Shown here: positions 1-7,505 of the stretch, one piece after another
How the letters are laid out: the number at the start of each line of letters is the position of its first letter
Position numbering within the stretch: the first letter of the stretch is position 1
Assembly (NCBI GenBank): GCA_001801285.1
Contig: MGXG01000022.1
Location: forward strand, 1-13,571
Source of the DNA: Gammaproteobacteria bacterium GWE2_37_16
GTDB lineage: Bacteria > Pseudomonadota > Gammaproteobacteria > UBA9339
Direction: 5' to 3'
Length of the DNA stretch: 13,571 nt
Notes under the pieces: model-generated
What the model was told of the DNA's origin: nothing
Seen by the model: the letters and a program-made list of their open reading frames with translations, nothing else
Databases searched by the model: none
Made by a program: the position numbers and the translations under genes

Positions 1-496
1 ATTGTAGCAAGATCACCCGACAAAAATTATCACGCTGCGAACTATCCGTTATGTAATTACTCAGTTCATCAAACAGGATGATTTTTGCCCCTGTTCCTGT
101 TTTAACGGAAAAAATATCGTTATTGAAAATGGCAATGTCCCTTAATGTATCATCAAAGAATTTGGCAAATTCTTCAGCACTTTGTTTGTTGTACAAATTT
201 GATAAATAATGATCCTTTTTTAGCCTGGCACTGTCAGGACTCATGCGCATTAACAACATTTTGTACTGCTCATCTGAATAGTTTGCTATTTCCTGCTCCC
301 AATTTTCTGCATCATTTAGCCTTGGATCTAGGGATTTCACTTCATAAGCAAACTTATCATTCATAAACTTATACAAAAACATTTGAGTAATGATTTTAAA
401 TTCATTTCCATCGTTTCCCAAACCGTAAGAGGTACAAACGCCCTTTAAGTTATCAATCAGTTGTTTTGTATGTACCGTAAAATCTTGTGTTACCAT
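1..496 (-). CDS. hsdM: Type I restriction-modification methyltransferase subunit HsdM, N-terminal part (cut by window edge)
   Basis: The minus-strand frame is open from ATG at 496 to the window edge, giving the first 165 residues (MVTQDFTVHTKQLIDNLKG...). The segment NEFKIITQMFLYKFMNDKF and the helical character match the HsdM N-terminal domain (HsdM_N) that precedes the SAM-binding N6-adenine methylase domain. The catalytic domain lies outside the window. In the family, HsdM modifies the host target site and forms the M2S core to which HsdR binds. The start codon lies inside the last codons of hsdR: ATG at 496-494 overlaps the hsdR stop at 492-490 by 7 nt, with AAGG about 10 nt upstream, which suggests translational coupling. 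The order R then M means hsdS probably follows further left. Function is inferred from the N-terminal domain and the neighbouring hsdR. Confidence 0.85.
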   Translation of the reverse strand, partial: MVTQDFTVHTKQLIDNLKGVCTSYGLGNDGNEFKIITQMFLYKFMNDKFAYEVKSLDPRLNDAENWEQEIANYSDEQYKMLLMRMSPDSARLKKDHYLSNLYNKQSAEEFAKFFDDTLRDIAIFNNDIFSVKTGTGAKIILFDELSNYITDSSQRDNFCRVILLQ

Positions 497-3400
497 CTTT
501 GTATACCTTGGTATTCGTTCATATATTCTTTCACCAAACAGTTATTAATGTATTTAGCTGATTCAGGTTCTAAATCGATTTTAATTTCGCCAAAACTCCC
601 GATAACCATTGGCATCATTAGTTGTTCAAAATAGCTTTCATTCTCTAACAATTTTGTATTGATCAATACTCTATCGTCAGCCAGTTTTTTTATATTCAAC
701 AGTGTTTCGCAAATTTCACTTTCTCTTTTAGGAATATTACCTTTTTCTAATATACGTTTATGTACGCGGGCATACTTAGTATCATTTTCATATTTAGCTT
801 TTAGTAAATTATTCTTACGATTAAGCTCGGTAACCTTATCAAATATCTGTTGTAATGAACCGATGTTATTTTTCATATCTTCCTGAGATATTTCATCGAG
901 ATTTTTCTTATCAAACAACCGCTTTAATTCCTCATATAAAGAAATAAATTCCGGATCTTTTTGGTCAAAATTACTTACTAAAGCTTCACGGGTTTTATGG
1001 AGCATATCTTTCAGCTGATCTGCTATTACCATTTCCTCTTCTGAAACTTTACGGAACATAAAAAATACATTTTCCAAAGCTACATTTAGTAAATTGGTAG
1101 TATCTATATTATTTTGTATAGCTTCTTTTAGATTCAGTAATTCTAGATGTCGAGCTGTTTCATTATAGAGCTGATTTAGCTTTCTAAAATCAACTTTCTC
1201 CAGCAATTCGAAGTGACCGTATATTCGAATAATGTTGTAAAGATTTTTTGCATTAGCTAAAGCTTTTTTAATCTCCAATACTTTTTTACGATCTTCAATC
1301 TGGTTAATTTGCTGGGAAAATATTTCCGCATTATTTAAATCATAATGAAAAAGCTTATCCTTAATATCCCTAATTTCTTCCTCAATTTCTTCTTTGGATT
1401 TAAAGAGATGAGAATAAGTCTGCATTTCATCGCCCAACTGCTCCTGCAATTCATCAAAATATGCTTTATTTGTTATATCAAATTCCTTGCGTATATCAGC
1501 AAAATCCACAACAAAACCATATCTGAAGTTCTTATAGGGTCGATTTACCCTGGTTAGAGTTTGGAGTAAATTGTGATCTTTGATAAGACGACCTATGTAT
1601 AGCTTTTTAAGCCTTTTGGCATCAAATCCAGTAAGCAGCATATTGTATACAAAGAGTAAATCAATTTTGCCATCTTTAAAGGCATCTACCTCTTGTTTTC
1701 GATCATCCTTAGAACCAATGTCATGCAATATCAATGAAGCAGTAAGACTTTTCTTTTGTTTTTTTTGGTAATTAACATATTCAGCATTAGGCTCAGCAAC
1801 CCGTAAACAAGGCTCTACCGATTCAATCGTTTTTTGTGTTGGATTATATTTACTAATGAAAATCTTAAATAATTGTCTGGCTTGGTCGGCACTATCACAT
1901 ACCACCATGCCACCAATCGAATGATCACCAAATCGTATTCTGCTTTTTATAAAATCTAGAATAATATAGTCAAGCATAGGTTCAACAAATTTTTCGTGAG
2001 CATAGATAATACGTTTATCCGCATCTCCTTTTAAAATTTCAACTTCTTTAAGCGCTTGCGCTAATTGTATTTTATAATTGGTTTCAATACCTTCACGGAT
2101 TAGCTTCAATGTGTAGCCATCAGCGATGGAAGCATTGTAGTAATATTTGTGTATATAATCTCCAAAAGTATCTCGAGAACGCCTATCATTTTTGATAAGA
2201 GGCGTCCCTGTTAAACCTATGTGAATGGCATTTCTATCTGAATTAAGAAGGTTTGCCAAAAAGCTTCCTGCGGGGTTATAACTTCGGTGAACTTCATCTA
2301 AAAAATAAACCCGTTGAGTATTAATGTCATAATCATTGGCTTTTAAGATATCGGAATCATCTTTGAATTTCTGAATGTTAACGACTGTTATTTCTCTTTC
2401 ACCAGAAAAGTTGTGTATTGCCTGTCTTAACCTAAAATGTTGTATCAATTTATCTTTTGAATCAATAGTATGTACAGTTAGTCCACGACTGACAAACTCC
2501 CTTTTAGCCTGGTTCATCAAATCAATACGATCAACAATAAAATAGAATTTAGGAATAACATCTTTTCGCTGAAAATAATCGATTAGGTATTGAACATTAT
2601 AAAACGCAAGCGCTGTTTTACCGCTTCCTTGTGTATGCCAAATAATTCCTTTCTTAATTCCACTTTCAATAGTTCGCTCAATTGCTTTGGTAGCAAACAA
2701 TTGCGGATAACGCATGATGTGTTTTTCAAGTCCTATTTCACTATTTACATAAGCAAAACTGTACTTTAATAACATTGCTAACCGATCTTCACAAAATAGA
2801 GAAGTCAATATCCTATTGGTTGGTGTATTTATATCTTTATTAGTAATAAACTCCGGAGAGTACTTTATTGACGAAAGGTTATTATCCTTTAATATAAAAT
2901 TTTCCAAGTCATCATCTTCAGGTTTAAGTAAGTTTGCCAAATCAATTTTTTCTTCCTCCCTGAAGCAATTAAAATTTGCACGATCATAGGAAGTCGAAGA
3001 ATAGAATGCACCTTGGATAGGCTCGATAGACTCTATGTCATATTCCATGTTATTTGAAAAAACAAGGATTTGCGATGCATTAATAAATTTCCTAAATTTC
3101 TTGTTTTTGAATCGTGCATTAATGCGTTCCCTTTCTGCAAGAACTCCCTCCTGATTATTTGGTTTTTTCACTTCTATAAACGCAAGAGGCATCCCATTTA
3201 TTAAAAGCGTTATATCTGGGCGGAACTCATCATCGCCATTTTTATAGGTAAGCTCAGTAACGACATGAAACAAATTATTACTGAAATTGTTAAAATCAAC
3301 AAGCTTAACCCCTGAGGTTTCAGTCAGCATCTTAAAAAATTCTTTGCCTAAATCTTCATTATCTAAAGACAAAGTTACATTCTCATAAACCTTTTTAACC

Positions 3401-3609
3401 TCATTTTCATCCATGTCAGGTTTGTTTGATTTATTAATGCGAATAATGCTTGTAGCAAAAATATCCGTAAAAACATTAGTGCTTTCATCGCGTCTTATAC
3501 TTACGCTTTTTTCCGGTCTATCTTTAGATAGTGAAAGATACTTATATCCTAATCTGCACAAATGCAAGATTGCAGGGATTTTCACCCTTGTGTTTTCGTT
3601 AAAAGCCAT
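490..3609 (-). CDS. hsdR: Type I restriction endonuclease subunit HsdR
   Basis: This 1039-aa protein is the motor and nuclease subunit of a type I restriction system, which translocates DNA and cleaves unmethylated DNA. Near the N-terminus is a PD-(D/E)xK nuclease core (D132, then E146-V-K148 in FIEVKKP), followed by an NQEGV-type motif. An SF2 helicase motor follows: Walker A HTQGSGKT (325-332), Walker B box DEVH (438-441), motif III LTGTP (466-470), and motif VI QTLTRVNRPY (684-693). The remaining roughly 300 residues are helical and charged, as expected for the C-terminal region that docks on the methylase. No frameshift or missing motif is visible, so it is probably functional. The start ATG at 3609 has AGGAAAG upstream and lies 3 bp after the GIY-YIG gene; the stop overlaps hsdM. 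Confidence 0.95.
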   Translation of the reverse strand: MAFNENTRVKIPAILHLCRLGYKYLSLSKDRPEKSVSIRRDESTNVFTDIFATSIIRINKSNKPDMDENEVKKVYENVTLSLDNEDLGKEFFKMLTETSGVKLVDFNNFSNNLFHVVTELTYKNGDDEFRPDITLLINGMPLAFIEVKKPNNQEGVLAERERINARFKNKKFRKFINASQILVFSNNMEYDIESIEPIQGAFYSSTSYDRANFNCFREEEKIDLANLLKPEDDDLENFILKDNNLSSIKYSPEFITNKDINTPTNRILTSLFCEDRLAMLLKYSFAYVNSEIGLEKHIMRYPQLFATKAIERTIESGIKKGIIWHTQGSGKTALAFYNVQYLIDYFQRKDVIPKFYFIVDRIDLMNQAKREFVSRGLTVHTIDSKDKLIQHFRLRQAIHNFSGEREITVVNIQKFKDDSDILKANDYDINTQRVYFLDEVHRSYNPAGSFLANLLNSDRNAIHIGLTGTPLIKNDRRSRDTFGDYIHKYYYNASIADGYTLKLIREGIETNYKIQLAQALKEVEILKGDADKRIIYAHEKFVEPMLDYIILDFIKSRIRFGDHSIGGMVVCDSADQARQLFKIFISKYNPTQKTIESVEPCLRVAEPNAEYVNYQKKQKKSLTASLILHDIGSKDDRKQEVDAFKDGKIDLLFVYNMLLTGFDAKRLKKLYIGRLIKDHNLLQTLTRVNRPYKNFRYGFVVDFADIRKEFDITNKAYFDELQEQLGDEMQTYSHLFKSKEEIEEEIRDIKDKLFHYDLNNAEIFSQQINQIEDRKKVLEIKKALANAKNLYNIIRIYGHFELLEKVDFRKLNQLYNETARHLELLNLKEAIQNNIDTTNLLNVALENVFFMFRKVSEEEMVIADQLKDMLHKTREALVSNFDQKDPEFISLYEELKRLFDKKNLDEISQEDMKNNIGSLQQIFDKVTELNRKNNLLKAKYENDTKYARVHKRILEKGNIPKRESEICETLLNIKKLADDRVLINTKLLENESYFEQLMMPMVIGSFGEIKIDLEPESAKYINNCLVKEYMNEYQGIQRW

Positions 3610-3612
3610 ATT

Positions 3613-4464
3613 TTATTTCTTTCCTAGGTTTTTTCTTTCAATTTCATCAATAGTCTTACCATCGCTATTTTTCCATTCAGCCCAACCATTAGCCCTTCTT
3701 CCCATCACAAAACCAGCAGCGGTTGAAAGGCTTGAAAAGGTCAGCTTTTGTTGAACCTCATAATATGTGTCCTTGTCAACTAGCGCTTGTTCTTGAAGCT
3801 TTTCCGCTCTTAAATTATGTAAAGAGTCACCTATACTTGGTGTTTCCTCTTTGCTAACCTGTGAGCCCTCCAATACAATCATTCCCTCCGCAGTATAAAT
3901 GCCTTTCGCTTCTAAACCTTTTGCCTTGATAAAATATTTTTCTTGGGATTTGTCTGTAATGGATGCAATTTCATGAAATGTATAACCAAGAGAGGACATC
4001 ATAAGTTTAATATTTTGTTTAAACTCACTCATGTCGCTTTCGTCTTCTTCAGATAATTTTGCTCCTTCAGGTGAATTGCCATTATCAAGTTTTGATCTGT
4101 TGGCTTTTTTACAATCATCAATAAAGGTTGCTTCTAAAAATTTGACATGTGCTTTAGACAAATTTTCATCTTTTGCCAAGAAAACTATGCAAGTATTCCA
4201 AAAATCTTTAGATTGATGTTGCGGGATTCTTTTTTGAAAGCTTTCTGTTTCGCCTATGTAAACTTCTGGGCTTATCGATGTACCACCAATCAGAAAATAC
4301 AAGCACTGTTTTTTGAATTCTTCACGTTTATTAACAATCTCAATTCTGTTGCGAGGAATGACAAAAGCCATTCCAGACCAATTACTTAACTGTACTTTTT
4401 TCGCGCCTGTTGGGTCGCCCTCGAGCAGAAACAATTTTATTGTTTTTGGGGATATTCTGTTCAT
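3613..4464 (-). CDS. GIY-YIG nuclease-like protein with C-terminal DUF4357-like domain
   Basis: A 283-aa protein. Residues 55-71 carry the paired motif of the GIY-YIG fold (LYFLIG, then VYIGET). The expected arginine follows in FQKRIPQH (R79), and a candidate catalytic glutamate is E111 in KFLEATFI. This is a variant of the canonical motif, but the key positions are filled. The tail (about 225-280, LTFSSLSTAAGFVMGRRANGWAEW) resembles DUF4357, a small domain often found in proteins next to restriction-modification genes. The gene overlaps the upstream MerR-type gene by 4 nt (ATGA) and ends 3 bp before hsdR, so it is co-transcribed with the type I system. AGGGA lies about 9 nt before the ATG. 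It may be an accessory nuclease or a regulator of the system; its biochemical role is unknown. Confidence 0.8.
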   Translation of the reverse strand: MNRISPKTIKLFLLEGDPTGAKKVQLSNWSGMAFVIPRNRIEIVNKREEFKKQCLYFLIGGTSISPEVYIGETESFQKRIPQHQSKDFWNTCIVFLAKDENLSKAHVKFLEATFIDDCKKANRSKLDNGNSPEGAKLSEEDESDMSEFKQNIKLMMSSLGYTFHEIASITDKSQEKYFIKAKGLEAKGIYTAEGMIVLEGSQVSKEETPSIGDSLHNLRAEKLQEQALVDKDTYYEVQQKLTFSSLSTAAGFVMGRRANGWAEWKNSDGKTIDEIERKNLGKK

Positions 4465-4655
4465 ATTTTGTTTTCCCTACACTCAAACATTTTATTTTTT
4501 AATTTTTCAATAGTTTGTACCGAATACAAGCGATAATTATTCATTGGATGTCTAGTTGCTTTAAGCTTTCCAGCCTTATCCCAACGTCGCAGAGTGTCAG
4601 GACTTACATCGAGTGTCTTAGCGGCTTGTCGAATTGTTAATAGTTTTTTGTCCAC
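4461..4655 (-). CDS. Small MerR/excisionase-type helix-turn-helix protein
   Basis: This 64-aa protein consists almost only of a winged HTH of the MerR/BldC/excisionase type: LTIRQAAKTLDVSPDTLRRW, then a wing with KATRHPMNNYRLYS. It has no effector-binding or dimerisation domain. Translation starts at GTG (4655), supported by GAGG 7-8 nt upstream; no in-frame ATG fits better. It lies 29 bp after the integrase gene and overlaps the GIY-YIG gene by 4 nt. Two roles fit the context: a recombination directionality factor (Xis) for the integrase, or a transcription regulator controlling the restriction genes. The sequence does not decide between them. Confidence 0.8.
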   Translation of the reverse strand: MDKKLLTIRQAAKTLDVSPDTLRRWDKAGKLKATRHPMNNYRLYSVQTIEKLKNKMFECRENKI

Positions 4656-4684
4656 AGTTAATCCTCATAAGAATATTAAAAACA

Positions 4685-5791
4685 TTATGCAAGATTATGG
4701 TTATTCCTCTGTAAAAGCAAGTTTTTTAATTCTTGTATTTCTCTCTGGGTAACTGGCTTGTCTTCGTCGTTTTTACCAAGATTTTTAATAATTTTCCCCT
4801 GATTGCATACAGGGATTTCCCCATAGCTGGTGAGTGTCGTTAGCGGGCTGTTGTGACCTAAATTTTGACTACAAGCCTTAAAATCTTCAGGTGTTCTACA
4901 TACCTCATACGAAAGTTGTGTTAGCGTATGCCTGAAAGCATGTGGCGTGTAACGAAAAAAACCCGCCTCCTCAAAAGCTGTTTCTACTATTCCTCTGATT
5001 GGCGTAGTAGATTGCCAATGTTCAACATCCAGACGCTCGCCCACAAATTGATTATTTTTATCAAGCTCAAGTTTCGTCTTAGGAAATAAAGGGCAATCAT
5101 AATCAAAATGTTTTTCGTTTTTTAAAAAATTGACCCAGTCAATAAAAACATCCCTTAAAAATTCACCCACAGGGAAAAAATATGTGGTTATTTTTTTGCT
5201 AAACTTAGTCTTTACTTCGTTTGGGTCTTGCTCAACATAACCCTCTTCTAGAAAAACATGTTTAATCTTCAGAGAAGCAATAGCAGTAACCCTAACCCCA
5301 GTAAGAACAAGAAAAGCAATTAACGCACGATCGCGCTTTTGGATTTCGGTTTCCGCGGGCATTTCTTCTACTACACATTCAATTTGATGTATTGTAGGGA
5401 ATTTTTTACTACTTGGGCTGTGGGCGATTTGGATATCTTTATCTGACAACTTGAAGTAGGCAATATCTGGTATATGAATTTTCTTTTTATAGCCACTTTG
5501 GCAAGACAACCACTTGAAAAAGTCGATTAGATGTTTTGTAGTATGCAATAAATAAGTTTTGCTTATGGGCTTATCCGTTTTGCTATTTTCTTTTTTCATG
5601 AGTTCTTTTTTGAAAGCAACAATCGAATCCTTGGTTAACGTTGCAAAATCTTTGAAATTTGTTGATTTTTCAAATAGATATAAAGCCGCCCTTACGTTAT
5701 CAATGGTGTTTTGAGCTTTACCGTTTGCCTCTTTTTCCCATTCAAAATATTCCCGTTTAATCCTTTCATTTTTTGCATTGTAGGATACCAT
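4685..5791 (-). CDS. Tyrosine recombinase / island integrase
   Basis: A 368-aa phage-type integrase. The N-terminal half (about 10-100) looks like the helical SAM-like DNA-binding domain. The C-terminal catalytic domain retains the full set of residues: R167 in LTGVRVTAI, a candidate lysine at 194-199, H284 and R287 in HAFRH, H313 in LGH, and nucleophile Y323 in TSYGEI. This enzyme class integrates or excises islands, or inverts segments, by strand exchange through a 3'-phosphotyrosine intermediate. ATG at 5791 has GAGGT about 7 nt upstream. It follows the HTH/zinc-ribbon gene by 47 bp on the same strand and precedes the restriction operon. No tRNA or obvious att duplication is visible nearby, so the recombination target remains open. 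Confidence 0.92.
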   Translation of the reverse strand: MVSYNAKNERIKREYFEWEKEANGKAQNTIDNVRAALYLFEKSTNFKDFATLTKDSIVAFKKELMKKENSKTDKPISKTYLLHTTKHLIDFFKWLSCQSGYKKKIHIPDIAYFKLSDKDIQIAHSPSSKKFPTIHQIECVVEEMPAETEIQKRDRALIAFLVLTGVRVTAIASLKIKHVFLEEGYVEQDPNEVKTKFSKKITTYFFPVGEFLRDVFIDWVNFLKNEKHFDYDCPLFPKTKLELDKNNQFVGERLDVEHWQSTTPIRGIVETAFEEAGFFRYTPHAFRHTLTQLSYEVCRTPEDFKACSQNLGHNSPLTTLTSYGEIPVCNQGKIIKNLGKNDEDKPVTQREIQELKNLLLQRNNHNLA

Positions 5792-5838
5792 TTTTTATAC
5801 CTCGATTAAGTAATGATAGTGTTAGGGATGACACATTC

Positions 5839-6297
5839 TTATAATTGTTTATCTTGTATCATCTGGATATTGAATACTTTTTTTAATTCTTCGATATTTT
5901 TAGCCGCAGCCAACCTATACATTTCAGTGCTGCATTTTTCGCACAATCCGCTAATTGCTATTCTTTTCGCGTCGATATATTTAATATCAACTAAATTTTC
6001 CCAAGCTTTACACGGAACTTTGCATTTACAGCAATAAAATTCATCGGGGGCGCATTTTTGTTTTCCTTTCGTCCTTTGGTGATTTAGAAAATTAATTAAA
6101 TTTTCACCAAATACTAAAGGCATTTTTCGATCATCATTTTTTTCTAATCCGCGCTTATACCAGCTATTGACAGCATTACGGGTAGTGCCAAGTAAATCCG
6201 CAATTTCCTGCGTTGAATAACTTAGATTTCGTTTAATGCGTCTTACGTTGAAATGGCGCTTATACTTTTTTAGTTTCTTGTTTTTTTCTTTGCCCAT
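5839..6297 (-). CDS. HTH protein with C-terminal zinc-ribbon-like cysteine pairs
   Basis: A 152-aa protein with a very basic N-terminus (MGKEKNKKLKKYKRH). An HTH at about 27-50 (STQEIADLLGTTRNAVNSWYKRGL) resembles terminase-small-subunit or Xre-like DNA-binding helices. The C-terminal half carries two CxxC pairs (C89/C92 and C119/C122, plus C90 and C96), consistent with one zinc site. The protein ends in a short predicted helix (KNIEELKKVFNIQMIQ). It lies directly upstream of the integrase on the same strand. A DNA-binding partner or regulator of the recombinase is the natural guess, but I recognise no characterised homologue. The start ATG at 6297 has only a weak GGGA box and lies inside the 3' end of the preceding 49-aa ORF, suggesting coupled translation. 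Confidence 0.75.
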   Translation of the reverse strand: MGKEKNKKLKKYKRHFNVRRIKRNLSYSTQEIADLLGTTRNAVNSWYKRGLEKNDDRKMPLVFGENLINFLNHQRTKGKQKCAPDEFYCCKCKVPCKAWENLVDIKYIDAKRIAISGLCEKCSTEMYRLAAAKNIEELKKVFNIQMIQDKQL

Positions 6298-6409
6298 CTT
6301 CTATTTCCCATTGCAGCAATAAGTCAAAAAAATCAACAAGCCGCTTATCGCCCTCCTTAGAAAAAGGACGTTTAAAAAGTAGTATTTTGCTAGTTTCTAC
6401 CTTTTGCAT
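6260..6409 (-). CDS. Small unknown protein, first gene of the HTH-integrase block
   Basis: An open frame of 49 residues (MQKVETSKILLFKRPFSKEG...LLQWEIEDGQRKKQETKKV). It overlaps the start of the HTH/zinc-ribbon gene by 38 nt in another frame. It has no recognisable domain; the composition is charged with a central hydrophobic segment VDFFDLLLQW, suggesting a small soluble helical protein. The ribosome-binding site is poor (GTGG a few nt before ATG). In its favour are its position immediately after the terminator/repeat cluster, the normal amino-acid composition, and a tight overlap typical of an operon. It could also be a leader peptide that couples translation to the HTH gene. A chance ORF is not excluded. 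Confidence 0.45.
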   Translation of the reverse strand: MQKVETSKILLFKRPFSKEGDKRLVDFFDLLLQWEIEDGQRKKQETKKV

Positions 6410-6420
6410 AAGCACCACTG

Positions 6421-6468
6421 AAAATAAAAAAGCCAGCATTAAACCGTTTATAGTTTAAGAGGCTGGCT
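6421..6468 (-). terminator. Rho-independent terminator, leftward
   Basis: Read on the minus strand, AAGCCAGC and its exact complement GCTGGCTT form an 8-bp outer stem. An inner 6-bp stem is made by TTAAAC and GTTTAA, with a small asymmetric bulge and an 8-nt loop. The 3' arm runs directly into TTTTTATTTT. It would end transcripts from the XRE-protease-small-gene unit. It lies only 11 nt before the next ORF on the same strand (6409), so it could also act as an attenuator in that operon's leader. Confidence 0.75.
6447..6452 (-). promoter_or_regulatory. Candidate -10 box inside the terminator loop
   Basis: The minus strand reads CTATAAAC here, so TATAAA could be the -10 of a promoter for the 49-aa/HTH/integrase operon. 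No good -35 hexamer lies 16-18 bp upstream; that stretch holds the GCTGGCT-type repeats instead, which would fit an activator-dependent promoter. A transcript starting about 7 nt downstream would lack the 5' arm of the terminator and so escape it. Weak evidence: a single hexamer in AT-rich DNA. Confidence 0.25.
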
Positions 6469-6511
6469 TGCTGGCTACTTGATTAACTTTTAATCGTTTG
6501 CTTGCTGGCTA
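6462..6511. repeat. Cluster of GCTGGCT repeats upstream of the HTH-integrase block
   Basis: GCTGGCT occurs at 6462-6468, 6470-6476 and 6504-6510, and its inverse AGCCAGC at 6431-6437. The longer 12-mer GCTTGCTGGCTA is exactly repeated at 6466-6477 and 6500-6511, 34 bp apart. Between them lies a perfect inverted repeat GATTAA-CTT-TTAATC (6481-6495). Two of the four heptamers form the terminator arms; the others are not explained by it. The position just upstream of an HTH gene and an integrase gene suits operator sites, or integrase or directionality-factor arm sites. This is inferred from placement and repetition only. Confidence 0.6.
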
Positions 6512-6523
6512 ATTTTTAGCTAA

Positions 6524-6697
6524 TTAATATTCTTTTTTATTCAATAACAATTTTGTTTTTTCTTGATTTGTTTTTAAAACATATTCTTTACCATTTTTGT
6601 TTTTACCCGAAAAAGTAATCAATATTGGTAGCTCGTTGCAGTCAATAGTTATTCGTTTGAATTGGTGTATGTTATTTTTATGTGAGTCTTTAATCAT
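6524..6697 (-). CDS. Small unknown protein downstream of the ImmA-like protease
   Basis: An open frame of 57 residues (MIKDSHKNNIHQFKRITIDC...LLLNKKEY). It starts at ATG 6697 with a well-placed ribosome-binding site (AAGGT about 7 nt upstream). It lies 49 bp after the protease gene on the same strand and ends shortly before the terminator, so it completes the regulator-protease transcription unit. The protein is lysine- and asparagine-rich, with a central beta-like stretch (RITIDCNELPILITFSG) and a charged C-terminal helix. I recognise no family. A small accessory or DNA-mimicking protein would fit the context, but nothing in the sequence shows that. Confidence 0.55.
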   Translation of the reverse strand: MIKDSHKNNIHQFKRITIDCNELPILITFSGKNKNGKEYVLKTNQEKTKLLLNKKEY

Positions 6698-6746
6698 ATT
6701 ATTACCTTATTTAACTAAAATTGGTGAACTTAAAAAATAAAAAAAT

Positions 6747-7505
6747 TTAAATTTTTAACGCATTTAATGTATTACCGCCTAGATTGTTTAATAGCTTTAC
6801 TCCAGCAAAGCCTTCTTTCATACCATCAAATATTGATTCTTTTGTCTCGTTTAGAATAATTTTTAGCTTAAGCATTCTATATGCCAAACTTTCTTTTGAA
6901 ATATTAGAAAAACACAAAGTTAAGGGTCGGGCTAAATACCAACCCAAATGCGCCAAAGATTTAATGTAAATGTTTTCATTTCCAATGGAGTACCAACAAG
7001 CCCCCCGATACCGAAATGATCTATCAGTGCCATAATAAGTTTTAAACCAATATCTAACTAGACCTGCAGGCATAATCAAATTTTCGGCAAAAAAATTAGC
7101 CTGAAATTCATATAAACTTGGCTGTTTTTTATAAATAGTTTCATCAGTACAGCGAAATAAATTTATGTTTTGACCAGTGTGTGCGAGTCCATGTCCGATC
7201 TCATGGGCTAATGTAAATGTATAACGCGGGTCTTTGCTGTCTTTGTTTATTGATTTATCTATAAGAATAACCTTATCATCTAAAATAGTTTTTCCTAAAA
7301 CTTTCTGCCCTTCATGTGTGCCCAAATCACAGCTGGTAATTAATGAAATATCCTTTTGCGGGTAGATGACACTTTCATACATACAAGTTATATCAAGAAA
7401 AACATCTTCTGGTTTTCTCCACCCCATTTCACTTATATATTGTTCTAGGCAATCAGAAGCTAAACTTGCAATACCATTTTTGCTTAATTTATTTTGTGGA
7501 ATCAT
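6747..7505 (-). CDS. ImmA/IrrE-family zinc metalloprotease
   Basis: A 252-aa protein of the COG2856 family. The zinc-binding HExxH is present (H101-E-I-G-H105 in FTLAHEIGHGLAH). A third-ligand glutamate is likely E133 in YEFQANFFAENLIMP, the usual family signature after the HExxH helix. Relatives such as ImmA of ICEBs1 and IrrE of Deinococcus cleave their partner XRE repressor and so induce the mobile element or a stress response. Here the gene overlaps the XRE gene by 17 nt, so the partnership is strongly implied. The C-terminal roughly 90 residues (WYLARPLTLCFSNISKESLAYRML...) may sense the inducing signal. AGAG lies a few nt before ATG 7505. This module probably controls the island and could respond to damage or to infection. 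Confidence 0.88.
   Translation of the reverse strand: MIPQNKLSKNGIASLASDCLEQYISEMGWRKPEDVFLDITCMYESVIYPQKDISLITSCDLGTHEGQKVLGKTILDDKVILIDKSINKDSKDPRYTFTLAHEIGHGLAHTGQNINLFRCTDETIYKKQPSLYEFQANFFAENLIMPAGLVRYWFKTYYGTDRSFRYRGACWYSIGNENIYIKSLAHLGWYLARPLTLCFSNISKESLAYRMLKLKIILNETKESIFDGMKEGFAGVKLLNNLGGNTLNALKI

Noticed and set aside
6421..6511. CRISPR-like array of short repeats
   Set aside because: The repeats are too short (7-12 bp) and irregularly spaced, there are no cas genes, and part is a clear terminator.
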